Assembly (NCBI RefSeq): GCF_019209865.1
Contig: NZ_JAHUTT010000013.1
Location: forward strand, 1 to 64,000
Direction: 5' to 3'
DNA from: Shewanella sp. NIFS-20-20
Lineage (GTDB): Bacteria; Pseudomonadota; Gammaproteobacteria; Enterobacterales; Shewanellaceae
Length of the DNA stretch: 64,000 nt
A model generated the notes under the pieces. It searched no databases. It was not told the DNA's origin and was given only the letters and a program-made list of their open reading frames with translations. The position numbers were made by a program, and so were the translations under genes. This document shows, piece by piece, positions 30,476-39,933 of the stretch (its first letter is position 1; each line of letters begins with the position of its first letter).

Positions 30476-31642
30476 TTACTCCTTAGAACCCGCTGCGGCA
30501 AGTAAGGCCTGTGCAAGATCCGCCACCAGATCACGCGGATCTTCAATGCCCACAGATAAACGGATCAAATTATCGCTGATACCAGCCAACGCTCGCGCCT
30601 TAGGATCCATGGCTCTATGGGTCATGCTCGCCGGGATCGCCACCAAGCTTTCAACGCCACCTAAACTCTCGGCCAATGAGAAAAACTTAAGTTGATTTAA
30701 AAAGCGCGTCAACGCTTGTTCACCGCCGGCCAATTCAAAACTCAGCATAGCCCCAAACCCCCGCTGCTGTCGCGCGGCAATGATATGCCCTGGATGACTG
30801 CTTAACCCTGGATAATGGATCTGAGTAACCACTGGGCTTTGTTGCAGTAACGCTAACACGGCTTGGCAATTTTCTTGGTGTTGGCGCATGCGCACACTCA
30901 AGGTACGTAATCCGCGTAAAGTGAGGTAGCTATCAAACGCGCCCGCGGTTAATCCCAAGGTGTTAGACCACCAATCGAGTTGCTCTGCTAGCTCAGCGGT
31001 GGCTGCAATCACGGCGCCGCCAACGACATCGCTGTGACCATTGATGTACTTAGTGGTGGAATGCACCACAATATCGGCGCCCAATAATAGCGGTTGCTGC
31101 AGGGCGGGCGATAAAAAGGTGTTATCGACCACCAGCAAGGTATTTGACCCTTTGAGCGCCGTGGCAATGGCGCTGATGTCGACCACCCGTAATAATGGAT
31201 TCGATGGCGTTTCAATCCAGAACATCGCCGGTTCAAGTGCAATGGCCTCAGCAATGGCTTGAGGATCGGTTTGATCTATGACCTTAAGCTGAAAATGCCC
31301 TTTAGCAGCCAAATGGGTAAATAACCGATAGCTGCCGCCATAACAATCATGAGGGATCACCAACAATTGCTCGCGAGTTAATAGACTGGTCGCCAACGTA
31401 ATTGCCGCCATGCCTGTGGCCGTCACCACCGCCCCAGCCCCTTGCTCTAATTCATTCAGCGCTTGGGATAACAAACAACGGGTGGGGTTGCCAGAGCGGC
31501 TATAATCAAACGCGCGCGGGCTCTTGTGGTCAGTAAAGGAATAATTCGTCGACAGATAAATAGGAGGCACCACGGCACCATGCTGAGTGTCGCTTTCAAT
31601 ACCTTGGCGCACGGCCGCGGTTGCGGTATGTCTGTTGGCCAT
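30476..31642 (-). CDS. metB: Cystathionine gamma-synthase
   Basis: MetB joins an activated homoserine ester and cysteine to form cystathionine, using PLP. The 388-aa protein has the PLP-lysine motif HSTTKYINGHSD, the YSRSGNPTR segment and the ETPSNPLLRVVD motif of the Cys/Met metabolism family. The ATG at 31642 has GGAG six bases upstream; the frame starts at 31663 but the extra residues are unlikely. It leads the metBL operon and is divergent from metJ. Confidence 0.94.
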   Translation of the reverse strand: MANRHTATAAVRQGIESDTQHGAVVPPIYLSTNYSFTDHKSPRAFDYSRSGNPTRCLLSQALNELEQGAGAVVTATGMAAITLATSLLTREQLLVIPHDCYGGSYRLFTHLAAKGHFQLKVIDQTDPQAIAEAIALEPAMFWIETPSNPLLRVVDISAIATALKGSNTLLVVDNTFLSPALQQPLLLGADIVVHSTTKYINGHSDVVGGAVIAATAELAEQLDWWSNTLGLTAGAFDSYLTLRGLRTLSVRMRQHQENCQAVLALLQQSPVVTQIHYPGLSSHPGHIIAARQQRGFGAMLSFELAGGEQALTRFLNQLKFFSLAESLGGVESLVAIPASMTHRAMDPKARALAGISDNLIRLSVGIEDPRDLVADLAQALLAAAGSKE

Positions 31643-31667
31643 ATTCAACTCCTTTAATGCCACTAAT

Positions 31668-31683
31668 AGATGTCTGGACGTCT
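31668..31683. promoter_or_regulatory. MetJ box pair proximal to metB
   Basis: Adjacent octamers AGATGTCT and GGACGTCT fit the AGACGTCT consensus closely. They start 26 bp before the metB start, so bound MetJ would block the promoter or early leader. Confidence 0.8.
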
Positions 31684-31713
31684 AAGTTAGCTCAGAAATT
31701 GATCAGGGTCAAT

Positions 31714-31745
31714 AGACGTTTAGCAGCATAGACATCCAAACATAA
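31714..31745. promoter_or_regulatory. Second MetJ box array between metB and metJ
   Basis: Octamers AGACGTTT, AGCAGCAT, AGACATCC and AAACATAA lie in tandem, the first and third matching well. Located 101-132 bp before metJ, they may allow both metB repression and metJ autoregulation. Confidence 0.75.
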
Positions 31746-31755
31746 AGAAATCTAT

Positions 31756-31785
31756 TTGCATTGATCCCGAAAACACAGCAATAAT
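31756..31785 (+). promoter_or_regulatory. Candidate metJ promoter
   Basis: TTGCAT at 31756-31761 and AATAAT at 31780-31785 are 18 bp apart, giving a reasonable sigma-70 promoter next to the MetJ array and about 55 nt before the start codon. Confidence 0.4.
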
Positions 31786-31846
31786 TTGACTAGAGATTGT
31801 AAGGGGTTAAAATCTGCTCCGAATTCTTGATATCACAGGTGAATCA

Positions 31847-32161
31847 ATGACCGAATGGAATGGCGACTATATCAGCCCTTATGCCGAGCATGGCAAAAAG
31901 AATGAACAAGTGAAAAAAATCACAGTATCCATTCCTTTAAAAGTGCTGAAAGTATTGACGGATGAGCGCACTCGCAGACAAGTCAATAATCTGCGTCACG
32001 CAACGAACAGTGAGTTATTGTGTGAAGCATTTCTGCATGCCTACACTGGCCAACCATTGCCGAATGATGAAGACCTGTCTAAAGACAAGCCTGACAGCAT
32101 TCCGGCCGATGCCAAGCGCATCATGGATGATATGGGTATAGAGTGGGAAGACATGGAATAA
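31847..32161 (+). CDS. metJ: Methionine regulon repressor MetJ
   Basis: MetJ is a ribbon-helix-helix repressor that uses S-adenosylmethionine as corepressor. The 104-aa protein is very close to E. coli MetJ (105 aa), with the DNA-contacting strand [10 protein letters not shown] at 21-30, [25 protein letters not shown] in the helices, and a divergent acidic C-terminus. The start at 31847 follows AGGTG. It is divergent from metB and sits beside its own operator array. Confidence 0.98.
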   Translation: MTEWNGDYISPYAEHGKKNEQVKKITVSIPLKVLKVLTDERTRRQVNNLRHATNSELLCEAFLHAYTGQPLPNDEDLSKDKPDSIPADAKRIMDDMGIEWEDME

Positions 32162-32187
32162 AGCGCAGCTAACGCTTTATATCGACA

Positions 32188-32213
32188 AGGGGCGCATGCG
32201 CCCCTATGTTTTT
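32188..32213. terminator. Terminator after metJ
   Basis: AGGGGCGCATGCGCCCCT (32188-32205) is a perfect palindrome, followed by ATGTTTTT on the plus strand. It ends metJ and lies downstream of the convergent TraF-type gene. Confidence 0.75.
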
Positions 32214-32260
32214 GATGCCGACACCCGCCTTGGTGGCTGAAAATTTTTCATCCGCTGTGA

Positions 32261-33457
32261 TTAAAATTGATAACGGGTTTGCACTGCCGCGCCCAAACTA
32301 TCGCCAGTACCAAACATCCCCGCTACATCGATACTGAAAATTCGACCAAACGTCATGCCCGAACCTAAGGTGTAGATATCATCATGATTAGCCTCGATAT
32401 CATAGCGATAACCAACGCGTAACGATAACCAATCGGTCGCTTGCACAGCCCCGCCAACTCGCCAATATTGACTAGAACCCATGCCGTCAAAGGGAGTGCG
32501 TTTATTAAGATCGATATCCGAGCTCAGCATCCACTGCCGCCAATCCCAAGCAACGCCGAGCGTAAACTTAGCTTCGCTAGTAAAACTAAATTGGCGATCG
32601 TCTATCACAAGGCTATCGAGCTTATGCTGAACCAAATCGCGGCCACTCAAGCCTATGGTCAGCTCCCGTGTCGGCATGATAGTAATCCCCGCATCTAGAT
32701 TAAATTGCGTGTTATTACTGCGATATCTATCCTCACGAATGTCATCGCGATCAAAACTGGTGACATTAGCGACATAATTAAAACTGTCTAAGCGCTGAAT
32801 TTTAGGACTGATGCCGATAGTCACTGGCATATTCACGATCGAGAGCGGGTAGCTTAGTGCCACACCAAATTCCGAGACCGCCCCCGCCACTGCCGTGCCT
32901 GAAGACGTCAAGGTTCGCGACTCTGGCGGGTTATCGGGATCCAATGAGCTCAAGGCATCGATATCGCTTTGGGTCACGTCGGCAACGCCCATGCCTTCAA
33001 CATAGGTTTGATAAAACAATGCCGTAGGAAAGGGATGTGTCGGGAATGCGATGGCGGCGCCGACAGCCACGTTGGCATAAGCGCTATCGCCAGATAATTC
33101 ATCGAGGGTAATGATCAAGCGTTGCCTATAGGCATCGATTTGGCCCATATCCCCATTATCTATGGCCTGGTTGAGTCCTTGGTAATTATCTTGAACGCGA
33201 TCGAAGCTGGCTTGAAGATCGTGGCGATCCGAGTAGCTGGCCGATAATGCTGGGAGGAGTAAATCCACATCGTCATCGCGAAGATCGGGCTTGGCCAGCA
33301 AGGCGGGATTGTAAAAGACTGACGCCGCTTTGTGGCTACTGGCAACCCCAACCCCGCCCATGGCGGCAGATCGGGCGTCAATTTCAGCTTGGCCAGCGAT
33401 CGCCACTGCGCACATGCTAAAGGCCATCAGTAATGCTAATCCCTTGCGTAATATCAT
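32261..33457 (-). CDS. Outer-membrane beta-barrel protein, TraF-type
   Basis: The 398-aa protein has a signal peptide (cleaved near AIAGQA, residue 22), then DARSAAMGGVGVA and VFYNPALL, an N-terminal pattern shared by FadL-like barrels and the so-called conjugal transfer TraF outer-membrane family. Amphipathic strands run to the C-terminal aromatic RYQF. There are no conjugation genes nearby, so the family name should not be read as a transfer function. The start follows GGGAG. Role unknown. Confidence 0.75.
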   Translation of the reverse strand: MILRKGLALLMAFSMCAVAIAGQAEIDARSAAMGGVGVASSHKAASVFYNPALLAKPDLRDDDVDLLLPALSASYSDRHDLQASFDRVQDNYQGLNQAIDNGDMGQIDAYRQRLIITLDELSGDSAYANVAVGAAIAFPTHPFPTALFYQTYVEGMGVADVTQSDIDALSSLDPDNPPESRTLTSSGTAVAGAVSEFGVALSYPLSIVNMPVTIGISPKIQRLDSFNYVANVTSFDRDDIREDRYRSNNTQFNLDAGITIMPTRELTIGLSGRDLVQHKLDSLVIDDRQFSFTSEAKFTLGVAWDWRQWMLSSDIDLNKRTPFDGMGSSQYWRVGGAVQATDWLSLRVGYRYDIEANHDDIYTLGSGMTFGRIFSIDVAGMFGTGDSLGAAVQTRYQF

Positions 33458-33558
33458 CGTCTTCTCCCTGACCGACCTAACGATGGCAAATAGAGACTGC
33501 TGATATCACGATCAAAACTTGCCTTACTTTTACTCTAGTTCAGTCAGCCTCAGAGTAA

Positions 33559-33579
33559 AAAAAATCCGCCGATTTTTTT
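33559..33579 (-). terminator. Weak A/T-rich terminator after the response regulator
   Basis: An A-run, ATC, CGCC, GAT and a T-run form a symmetric but AT-rich hairpin right at the end of the response regulator gene. Weak stem, so modest confidence. Confidence 0.35.
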
Positions 33580-34105
33580 ATGAAAGTATGGGCTTTTTTA
33601 AGAGTTTTCGCTGCAGGGTACGACGATGCATTCCCAGCTGACGCGCGGTGGCAGAGACATTGCCTTGATTGCTGGTTAAGACTTGTTGAATATGCTCCCA
33701 CTCGACGCGTTTAGGAGATAATGCATTTTCGGCAGGAAGCGCGATCGCACTTACCCCCCCAGGAAGCAAGGCATTGACTAAGGTGGCGGTATCCACAGGC
33801 TTGGCCAAATAGTTATCCGCCCCTTGGCGAATAGCCTCCACCGCAGTAGCAATGCTGGCATAGCCGGTTAACAACACTAGGTGAACCTTAGGCAAGCTGG
33901 TACGCAATAGTGGGATCAGATCTAAGCCGCAGCCACGACCAATTTTCATGTCTAATAAAATATGACTCGGCTGCCATAACCGTGCTTCAGACAAGGCGAG
34001 TTCACAGCAATCGACATGATGGCACTCAAACCCTTGGCCAGATAATCGACGCTGTAGCACATTTGCTAAGGGAATATCGTCTTCGATAATCAACAGCTTA
34101 TGCAT
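33578..34105 (-). CDS. RegA/ActR/PrrA-type response regulator
   Basis: A 175-aa regulator: receiver domain with acidic pocket E8-D9-D10, phospho-acceptor Asp52 (LLDMKI), Thr80 and Lys102 (KPVD), then a short linker and a Fis-type HTH (NVSATARQLGMHRRTLQRKL). The HRRTLQR sequence is characteristic of the RegA family, which controls redox-responsive genes in proteobacteria. Its start overlaps the end of the sensor gene by 8 bp, so the pair is translationally coupled. Targets are unknown. Confidence 0.88.
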   Translation of the reverse strand: MHKLLIIEDDIPLANVLQRRLSGQGFECHHVDCCELALSEARLWQPSHILLDMKIGRGCGLDLIPLLRTSLPKVHLVLLTGYASIATAVEAIRQGADNYLAKPVDTATLVNALLPGGVSAIALPAENALSPKRVEWEHIQQVLTSNQGNVSATARQLGMHRRTLQRKLLKKPILS

Positions 34106-35411
34106 CTTCTCCCCCGAGGTTATCCGCCGCAGAGTGAGTTAAGGCGATGGGCAACCATACCTCGGCAATCGTCCCTTCTGCGCCGAGCGATCGTAACAGT
34201 AAGCGACCACCTAAGCGCTCTAAACTGCTATGGCTTAGCACTAATGCCATGCCTAACCCTTTGGCGGAATCGATCAATTGATAACCAAGAACGCCTACGC
34301 GACTGCTGTCTAGACCGGCACCATAGTCACGAATCGTCAGTCGTACAAAGTGAGCGTCTTGCTGCCAACTCAGGGTCACACACGCGCCGTGCCCAGCCTC
34401 TCGACTGGCGCTAGCACCATTATCAATCAAGGCCATCAGCGCCGGCAATAAACTGCTGTCAGACAGAATATGTCGATCAGGGAGGTCATCTGCAAACTGA
34501 TAGTGCAGTTGAATCGTGGGCATCAATAACGACAGCTTGTGTTCAAGATCCGGCAGTAACTCACTCATCTTGATGGTTTGCTGGCGTTTATCGCGGATGT
34601 CTTCGGTGGCTGAACGTAACTGTTGCAGGCTGAGCTCACAACGCGCGAGGGCGCCATCAAATTCTGTCAATGAATCACGCTCTGGCATTTCTTCAGCCAT
34701 TTCTTCCCACAATAACCGCAAACTTGCCAACGGCGTGGCCAACTGATGCGCCATTTGCGCCGAGGCCGTGCCGAGCGCCAACAATTGCTCTTGCCGTAAT
34801 TGGTGCTCGCGCAAGTAAGCTAATTCGGCCTCTTTTTGACGCATGCGTTTAGCCAATAAGGCCACACTGGTGGTCAGCACTAACGCCGAAATCACAAAAT
34901 TAAACCACATCCCAAGAAAATGAGAGTCCATATTGTGCTCAACCATGTCACAACTGGGCATGGTTAAAATCATGGCGCTATAAGCCAAGGTCGAGACCAA
35001 GGCTAAGGACCAAGCCGCCCAATGCGGTAAAATGACCGCGGCCAGCGCAATGGGTAACAATAACAACGACACAAAGGCATTGGTAGCGCCCCCCGTGACA
35101 TCTAACCACATAGCCAGCAGCAAAGTATCCACCAGTAAGCAGGCAAACAGCCGACTATCGGCGGCTTGGATCCAACGGCGTTTGGCAACGGTCAGGCATA
35201 AAAATAACAATTCGAGGCTAAATAATAGCCCCAAGTATTCCCCTTGAACCTGCAAGCCAAAGGTGTCGGCTGCGAGCCAACTTAAGCCCAATTGCAGCAA
35301 GAGCGCGCCCAGACGCAACACCAAAATTAGATCATGGGTCGTCAAGCGATGCCAGCGTTTATTCGGTGCAATTGGTGGGCAAGTTTTAGTCGTCAACGGA
35401 GTGGATAACAT
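34098..35411 (-). CDS. RegB/PrrB-type membrane sensor histidine kinase
   Basis: The 437-aa kinase has about six N-terminal TM segments, then an H-box with His222 (QMAHQLATPL), an N-box (ALIDNGASAS), and G-boxes (DYGAGL, GLGMAL). The membrane part contains GGATNAF at 107-113, corresponding to the quinone-sensing GGxxNPF signature of RegB, but with Ala in place of Pro. The family senses the redox state of the electron-transport chain and phosphorylates RegA. The start has no strong ribosome site. It is divergent from the PhoD-like gene across a 55-bp AT-rich gap. Confidence 0.87.
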   Translation of the reverse strand: MLSTPLTTKTCPPIAPNKRWHRLTTHDLILVLRLGALLLQLGLSWLAADTFGLQVQGEYLGLLFSLELLFLCLTVAKRRWIQAADSRLFACLLVDTLLLAMWLDVTGGATNAFVSLLLLPIALAAVILPHWAAWSLALVSTLAYSAMILTMPSCDMVEHNMDSHFLGMWFNFVISALVLTTSVALLAKRMRQKEAELAYLREHQLRQEQLLALGTASAQMAHQLATPLASLRLLWEEMAEEMPERDSLTEFDGALARCELSLQQLRSATEDIRDKRQQTIKMSELLPDLEHKLSLLMPTIQLHYQFADDLPDRHILSDSSLLPALMALIDNGASASREAGHGACVTLSWQQDAHFVRLTIRDYGAGLDSSRVGVLGYQLIDSAKGLGMALVLSHSSLERLGGRLLLRSLGAEGTIAEVWLPIALTHSAADNLGGEDA

Positions 35412-35466
35412 CGCAAATTAATTATTATTATCGTTAATTCACTAGTTTAAGAACTTTTCAAATTCG

Positions 35467-37434
35467 GTGCACTTGTTTACCCTTAGCAAACTCTCAGATA
35501 ACAAGCTGGATCACGATTTGCCGACACAGTCCCTGCCTTTAGTCATTGCCGGCCCCATGTTAAGGCATTGTGATAGCCAGCAATTGACCCTGTGGTTAGT
35601 CACCTCTCAACCCTTAACTCAATTGTCACTCACTGTGCTCGCGCGCACCTATCCGTTAGCACAAGATGCCTGTCATTGTGTTCGCTTAGGCAAGCATGCT
35701 TGGCAATATGTGCTGCATTGGCAAAGCCCGACGCCACTCCCCTTGAGCACTACCATTAGTTACCAGTTAATCGACAGCCAATGGGGCGATGTGTTTGCCG
35801 ACATCGATGAACTCAATTATTCCCAGCAGCCATCGCCGTCGGTCTATTTACGCCCTCGCATCGAACAGGTATTACACGGCTCTTGCCGCCAAGCCCATCA
35901 TCACAGTGACGATGCCTTGGTCGCCGCCGATCATACCTTAGCTCATAGCGTTCAAGAGCAACGCCCCGATCTGTTGTTAATGAGTGGCGATCAAGTCTAT
36001 ATCGATGATATTGCAGGGCCGATGCTGATGGCGATCGCTCAGGTCATCCGCTTATTAGGCCTACCGCAGGAACATTTCAGTGGCGCTGCGATCCCCAATA
36101 GCCAAGCCATCAACTATGACGCCAGCGCCTTGTATTTGCGTCACAAAAACTTATTGCCCACCACCGACTACCCTGCCGCCACTCCACTGGGTCGTTGGTA
36201 TCGCAATCACCCCATTTTCACCTCATCGCTGGCCGAAAATCATTTAGTCAGTGTTAGTGAAATCATGGCCTTGTATTTATTGGTGTGGTCGCCAGAGTTG
36301 TGGCAATGGCTCGATATCCCTAAGCAACTACCAGGCTTGTCGGCCGTGAATCAGCTGCGCTGGCAGCAACAATGGCAAGAGCTGTTAATGTTTAAAGCTG
36401 GCCTCAGTAAGGTCAGAAGGCTGCTAGCCCACGTTCCTGTGTATATGATCTTTGATGATCATGATATTACCGACGACTGGAATCTCACGGCAAAGTGGGA
36501 GCAAGCGGCTTATGGTCATGAATTTTCACGACAAATCATTGGAAATGCCTTAATTGGCTATAGCTTGTTTCAATGTTTAGGCAATCGCCCCGAGCGTTTT
36601 TGCCATGAGCTGAGCTTTGTGAGCGACTGGCTTAACCGAGTCGATTATCAGGCAGAAACCGCCTATGTGGATAGCCAACAACAAGCTCAAGTCATTAGTC
36701 GACTGTTAAGTTATTCATCATGGGGCTATGAGTTAGAAACCCAGCCTAAAGTGGTGGTGCTAGATACCCGGACGCAACGCTGGCATCGGGAGTCGAATCT
36801 CGCCAAGCCCTCAGGCTTAATGGATTGGGAAGCCTTAAGTCAATTTCAACACAACATCTTAGGTCATGACCAAGTGATCATCGTCTCTCCAGCCCCTATG
36901 TTTGGGGTGAAATTAATCGAGACGATCCAAAAAGCCGTCACCATGATCGGTGGCTCGTTATTGGTGGATGCTGAAAACTGGATGGCCCATCCCGGCGCCG
37001 CGAATACCTTGCTGAGTATCTTCCGTCATCGACGAACTCCGGAACAATTTGTGATTTTATCTGGCGATGTCCACTACTCTTTCGCTTACGATATCCATAT
37101 TCGCTTTCGCCATGGTGGCCCGCAAATTCACCAAATTACGGCCAGCGGTTTTAAAAACCAGTTTCCAGAAAAATTGCTACCTTGGTTTGATCGCATTAAT
37201 CGCTGGCTCTACGGCTACGCATCGCCATTAAACTGGTTCACTCGGCGCAAACGCATGGTGATCCGCAGTTGCCGCCCCAATCATGCCAAGCAGCAACGGC
37301 TGGTTAATAAGAGCGGCTTTGGCCGAGTGTACTTTGATGAACAGGGGCGCCCGACTCAGGTGCAAGTCGTTCATGGCGATCAGGAGATCACAGAGTTCTT
37401 TTCACCCAATAACCATCACCAGCAAGAGCCATGA
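35467..37434 (+). CDS. PhoD-like metallophosphatase
   Basis: A 655-aa protein with the calcineurin-like phosphoesterase motifs of the PhoD group: SGDQVYIDD (metal Asp), FDDHDITDDW, and SGDVHYSFAY (metal His). The first 130 residues form a beta-rich domain. No signal peptide or Tat motif is visible, unlike classical PhoD, so a cytoplasmic role is likely. The only start options are GTG at 35467 or TTG at 35473, because a stop is just upstream; neither has a good ribosome site. Substrate unknown. Confidence 0.75.
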   Translation: MHLFTLSKLSDNKLDHDLPTQSLPLVIAGPMLRHCDSQQLTLWLVTSQPLTQLSLTVLARTYPLAQDACHCVRLGKHAWQYVLHWQSPTPLPLSTTISYQLIDSQWGDVFADIDELNYSQQPSPSVYLRPRIEQVLHGSCRQAHHHSDDALVAADHTLAHSVQEQRPDLLLMSGDQVYIDDIAGPMLMAIAQVIRLLGLPQEHFSGAAIPNSQAINYDASALYLRHKNLLPTTDYPAATPLGRWYRNHPIFTSSLAENHLVSVSEIMALYLLVWSPELWQWLDIPKQLPGLSAVNQLRWQQQWQELLMFKAGLSKVRRLLAHVPVYMIFDDHDITDDWNLTAKWEQAAYGHEFSRQIIGNALIGYSLFQCLGNRPERFCHELSFVSDWLNRVDYQAETAYVDSQQQAQVISRLLSYSSWGYELETQPKVVVLDTRTQRWHRESNLAKPSGLMDWEALSQFQHNILGHDQVIIVSPAPMFGVKLIETIQKAVTMIGGSLLVDAENWMAHPGAANTLLSIFRHRRTPEQFVILSGDVHYSFAYDIHIRFRHGGPQIHQITASGFKNQFPEKLLPWFDRINRWLYGYASPLNWFTRRKRMVIRSCRPNHAKQQRLVNKSGFGRVYFDEQGRPTQVQVVHGDQEITEFFSPNNHHQQEP

Positions 37435-37448
37435 TCCGCAACATGAGC

Positions 37449-38378
37449 TTAATCAATCCTGCGCTGCAAGCTTAATCCTGGCACTTGCCAGTCATGAGAC
37501 TTTGCCGTCACCGGATCGACAAAACTTAAGCGGCGCGCCAGCAGTTGCAATGGCTGATTAAAATTATCGGGGCCTTTAGCTTGTAACTGGGGATAAAAAC
37601 GATCGTTGAGTAAGGGCATGCCCAAGCTCAGCATATGCACGCGCAACTGGTGCGTTTTACCTGTGATAGGGCTAAGTTCAAACAAGCCCAAATCTCCGGC
37701 CACAGCCACTAAGCTAATCTCGGAATGACTATTAGCATCGCCTGGGACTATCTGCATTAAAAAGCTTGGGTTGGCAGGTTTAATTCGATTTTCGATGCGC
37801 CAATGGCACGGCAATCGCAGTTGCTGCGACTGATGCAAGGCTAATAATTCTGGCGTCAGGCGCGCAATGCCGTGGTACTGCTTATTAATGGTTTTGGCAG
37901 AAAACAATGCATGATACAGATGCCTAGTATCGGGATTAACACTCAACAGCACTATGCCTGCGGTTTCACGATCGAGGCGATGGGCCGGCACTAAGGTGTC
38001 TATTCCTGTGGCCAACCGCAAGCGATGAACTAGGCACTCATTGACATAATTTCCACTGGGGGTCACTGGCAGAAAATGCGGCTTGTGGGCAATCACTATG
38101 TGCGGATCTTGATAGAGAATATCGACCTCAAAGGGGATCTTGGTTTCCGCGACCACCTCGCGGTAATAATACACCCGAGCGCACGAGCGATAGCGGCTAT
38201 CGCTATCAATCAAGCTACCATCTTGCCAACTCACTAACCCCTGCTGCATTCGGTCGCGCCACGTCTCAGGCGCAATGTGAGGAAAGCGCTCACAAAGATA
38301 GGACAGCACAGTCATATCATGAGATTGAGATTGAGGTAACACAAGGTAAGACGGTTGAGCAGCGCGGGCAGTCGACAT
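37449..38378 (-). CDS. RluA-family pseudouridine synthase
   Basis: The 309-aa enzyme has the RluA signature HRLDRETAGIVLL with the catalytic Asp, the upstream IVIAHKPHFLPVTPSG motif, and a later GKTHQLRVHM motif. The N-terminal about 75 residues resemble an S4-like region. It would isomerise uridines in rRNA or tRNA; the target cannot be chosen from sequence. It converges with the PhoD-like gene, with 14 bp between stops. Confidence 0.88.
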   Translation of the reverse strand: MSTARAAQPSYLVLPQSQSHDMTVLSYLCERFPHIAPETWRDRMQQGLVSWQDGSLIDSDSRYRSCARVYYYREVVAETKIPFEVDILYQDPHIVIAHKPHFLPVTPSGNYVNECLVHRLRLATGIDTLVPAHRLDRETAGIVLLSVNPDTRHLYHALFSAKTINKQYHGIARLTPELLALHQSQQLRLPCHWRIENRIKPANPSFLMQIVPGDANSHSEISLVAVAGDLGLFELSPITGKTHQLRVHMLSLGMPLLNDRFYPQLQAKGPDNFNQPLQLLARRLSFVDPVTAKSHDWQVPGLSLQRRID

Positions 38379-38483
38379 GGTGATTCATTTCATGGCATCA
38401 AGGGGCGCATCATACCGCCAATCCATAGCTCTCGCCTAGCCTTGCGCCACTCAACCCACAAGCGCTGGGGCAGCAATCGTCCA

Positions 38484-39077
38484 TTATCCATTGAGGTTAT
38501 TGTCGGCACTTAAATCTGATTTTATTAAGTTAAGCATAAAATTCATGGTCTTATGACAATCTGGCTGGCTCAACAATTGATGTTTATCATGGTTATACAT
38601 AGGTAGCACTTCCAGCCAACGCTGACTGACCCAGCAAGCATCTTGCCATTGAGTATCGCCATAGAGCTCCAATAAATCCGGATGAACTTGATAAAACTCT
38701 CGCAACGCTTGGCTTAGTAATCGATATTCGCCCACTAACGGCTCATGTTGCCAATTTTGGCTTGGAAAAGTCAGTAACATCCAGCGCTTATCTAATTTTT
38801 GCATCGATGATATCACCCTGACACGCTGCAAGCCTTCAATCACTATCGACAGGCTGTTATCACTTAACTGATTGAAATCAATCACGCGGCAATGAGTGAC
38901 AATCGGATAACAGGGGGGTGCATGCTGACAACCCATGCCAAAAGCCAGTGGAATATCCAACTTTAAGCTCTCGGTTAAGGTTAATATATTCAAGTTATCA
39001 ACCACGCGGATCTCTTGTCGACCCTGAGGTAAGATCAAAGTATCAATCGCAAAAAGCGACATTACTTCGACGTTCAT
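38484..39077 (-). CDS. Stand-alone LON substrate-binding-domain protein
   Basis: The 197-aa protein corresponds to the N-terminal domain of Lon (about 190 aa) without ATPase or protease: the first strands match (LFAIDTLILPQGRQEIRVVD), with GMGCQH, then a helical bundle. Such single-domain proteins occur in many gammaproteobacteria and their function is not defined. The start at 39077 has GGAGG four bases upstream. It is upstream of the pseudouridine synthase on the same strand (105-bp gap). Confidence 0.75.
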   Translation of the reverse strand: MNVEVMSLFAIDTLILPQGRQEIRVVDNLNILTLTESLKLDIPLAFGMGCQHAPPCYPIVTHCRVIDFNQLSDNSLSIVIEGLQRVRVISSMQKLDKRWMLLTFPSQNWQHEPLVGEYRLLSQALREFYQVHPDLLELYGDTQWQDACWVSQRWLEVLPMYNHDKHQLLSQPDCHKTMNFMLNLIKSDLSADNNLNG

Positions 39078-39218
39078 CTTGCCTCCAACACCAGCGGCAT
39101 GCCTGTAGAAAAATTACAACCCGTCAAGGTAGTCAAAATTTGACCACCCCTTAATTAAACTTAGACCACTGATATCTTAAAATGATTTCATACAGAAAAA
39201 AATAATCACCGATGGCAC

Positions 39219-39833
39219 TTAGTTTGCTGGCTTCGCGGCTTTTGCTCGCCAGAGAACGACGGCGATGGCACCGATCAATACCGACACAATTAACCAGCTA
39301 ATGATTTGATGTTGATGATAAAAAATTAAGAGTGGTGTCGACTCTCTCTCGAGAAATGCTGGGCCCAAACCGAACACTAACGCCCAGACACTGGTGGCGA
39401 ATAAATTACCCAATAAAAATTGCTTAACTGGCATTTTCGCGATACCACAGCCGAGGCATAAATACTGTTTTAAGCCCTCAACAAAGCGGCTAATCACTAG
39501 ACCCAATCCGCCATACTGGCCAATAAATTGATGCAATTTTTGCTCAGTTTGCGGCTTAATCCAGCCCTTGTTAAGTAAGACATTGCCAAAGCGCAACCCT
39601 AAGTAATAACCGATGCAGTTACCACTAAAGGCACTAATTGCCGCCACGATAATCACTAGCGGCAATGACATTTGGCCACTCGCGGCCAAGATTGCCGCCA
39701 CGATTAATAAGGATTGGCCCGGGGCTGGAATGCCAAAGCCTTCGACCGCAATTGCGAGCGCCAAAATAACATAGCCGTATTGGTGTAACCATGGGCTCAG
39801 GTCAGTCACGATATGATGTAACGATTCCAGCAT
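39219..39833 (-). CDS. DedA-family membrane protein
   Basis: The 204-aa protein carries the DedA hallmarks: ALAIAVEGFGIPAPGQSLL with the acidic residue and Pro pair, then SGNCIGYYLG and RFVEGLKQYLCLGCGIAKMP, where the Arg and following glycines are conserved. Family members are undecaprenyl phosphate or phospholipid flippases linked to envelope integrity. It is a single gene; no partner is apparent. Confidence 0.85.
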   Translation of the reverse strand: MLESLHHIVTDLSPWLHQYGYVILALAIAVEGFGIPAPGQSLLIVAAILAASGQMSLPLVIIVAAISAFSGNCIGYYLGLRFGNVLLNKGWIKPQTEQKLHQFIGQYGGLGLVISRFVEGLKQYLCLGCGIAKMPVKQFLLGNLFATSVWALVFGLGPAFLERESTPLLIFYHQHQIISWLIVSVLIGAIAVVLWRAKAAKPAN

Positions 39834-39933
39834 TAGGCAGTATCCATAACAGATAATGCCTTCATTCTAGTCGCTAAGACGCTGACACACCCATGATAAT
39901 TACTTCATGTTGGCACGGTTACGCTGCCGATGC

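Noticed and set aside
32261-33457. Reading the TraF label as evidence of a conjugative element
   Set aside because: No relaxase, coupling protein, pilus genes or integrase nearby; the family is a general outer-membrane barrel.
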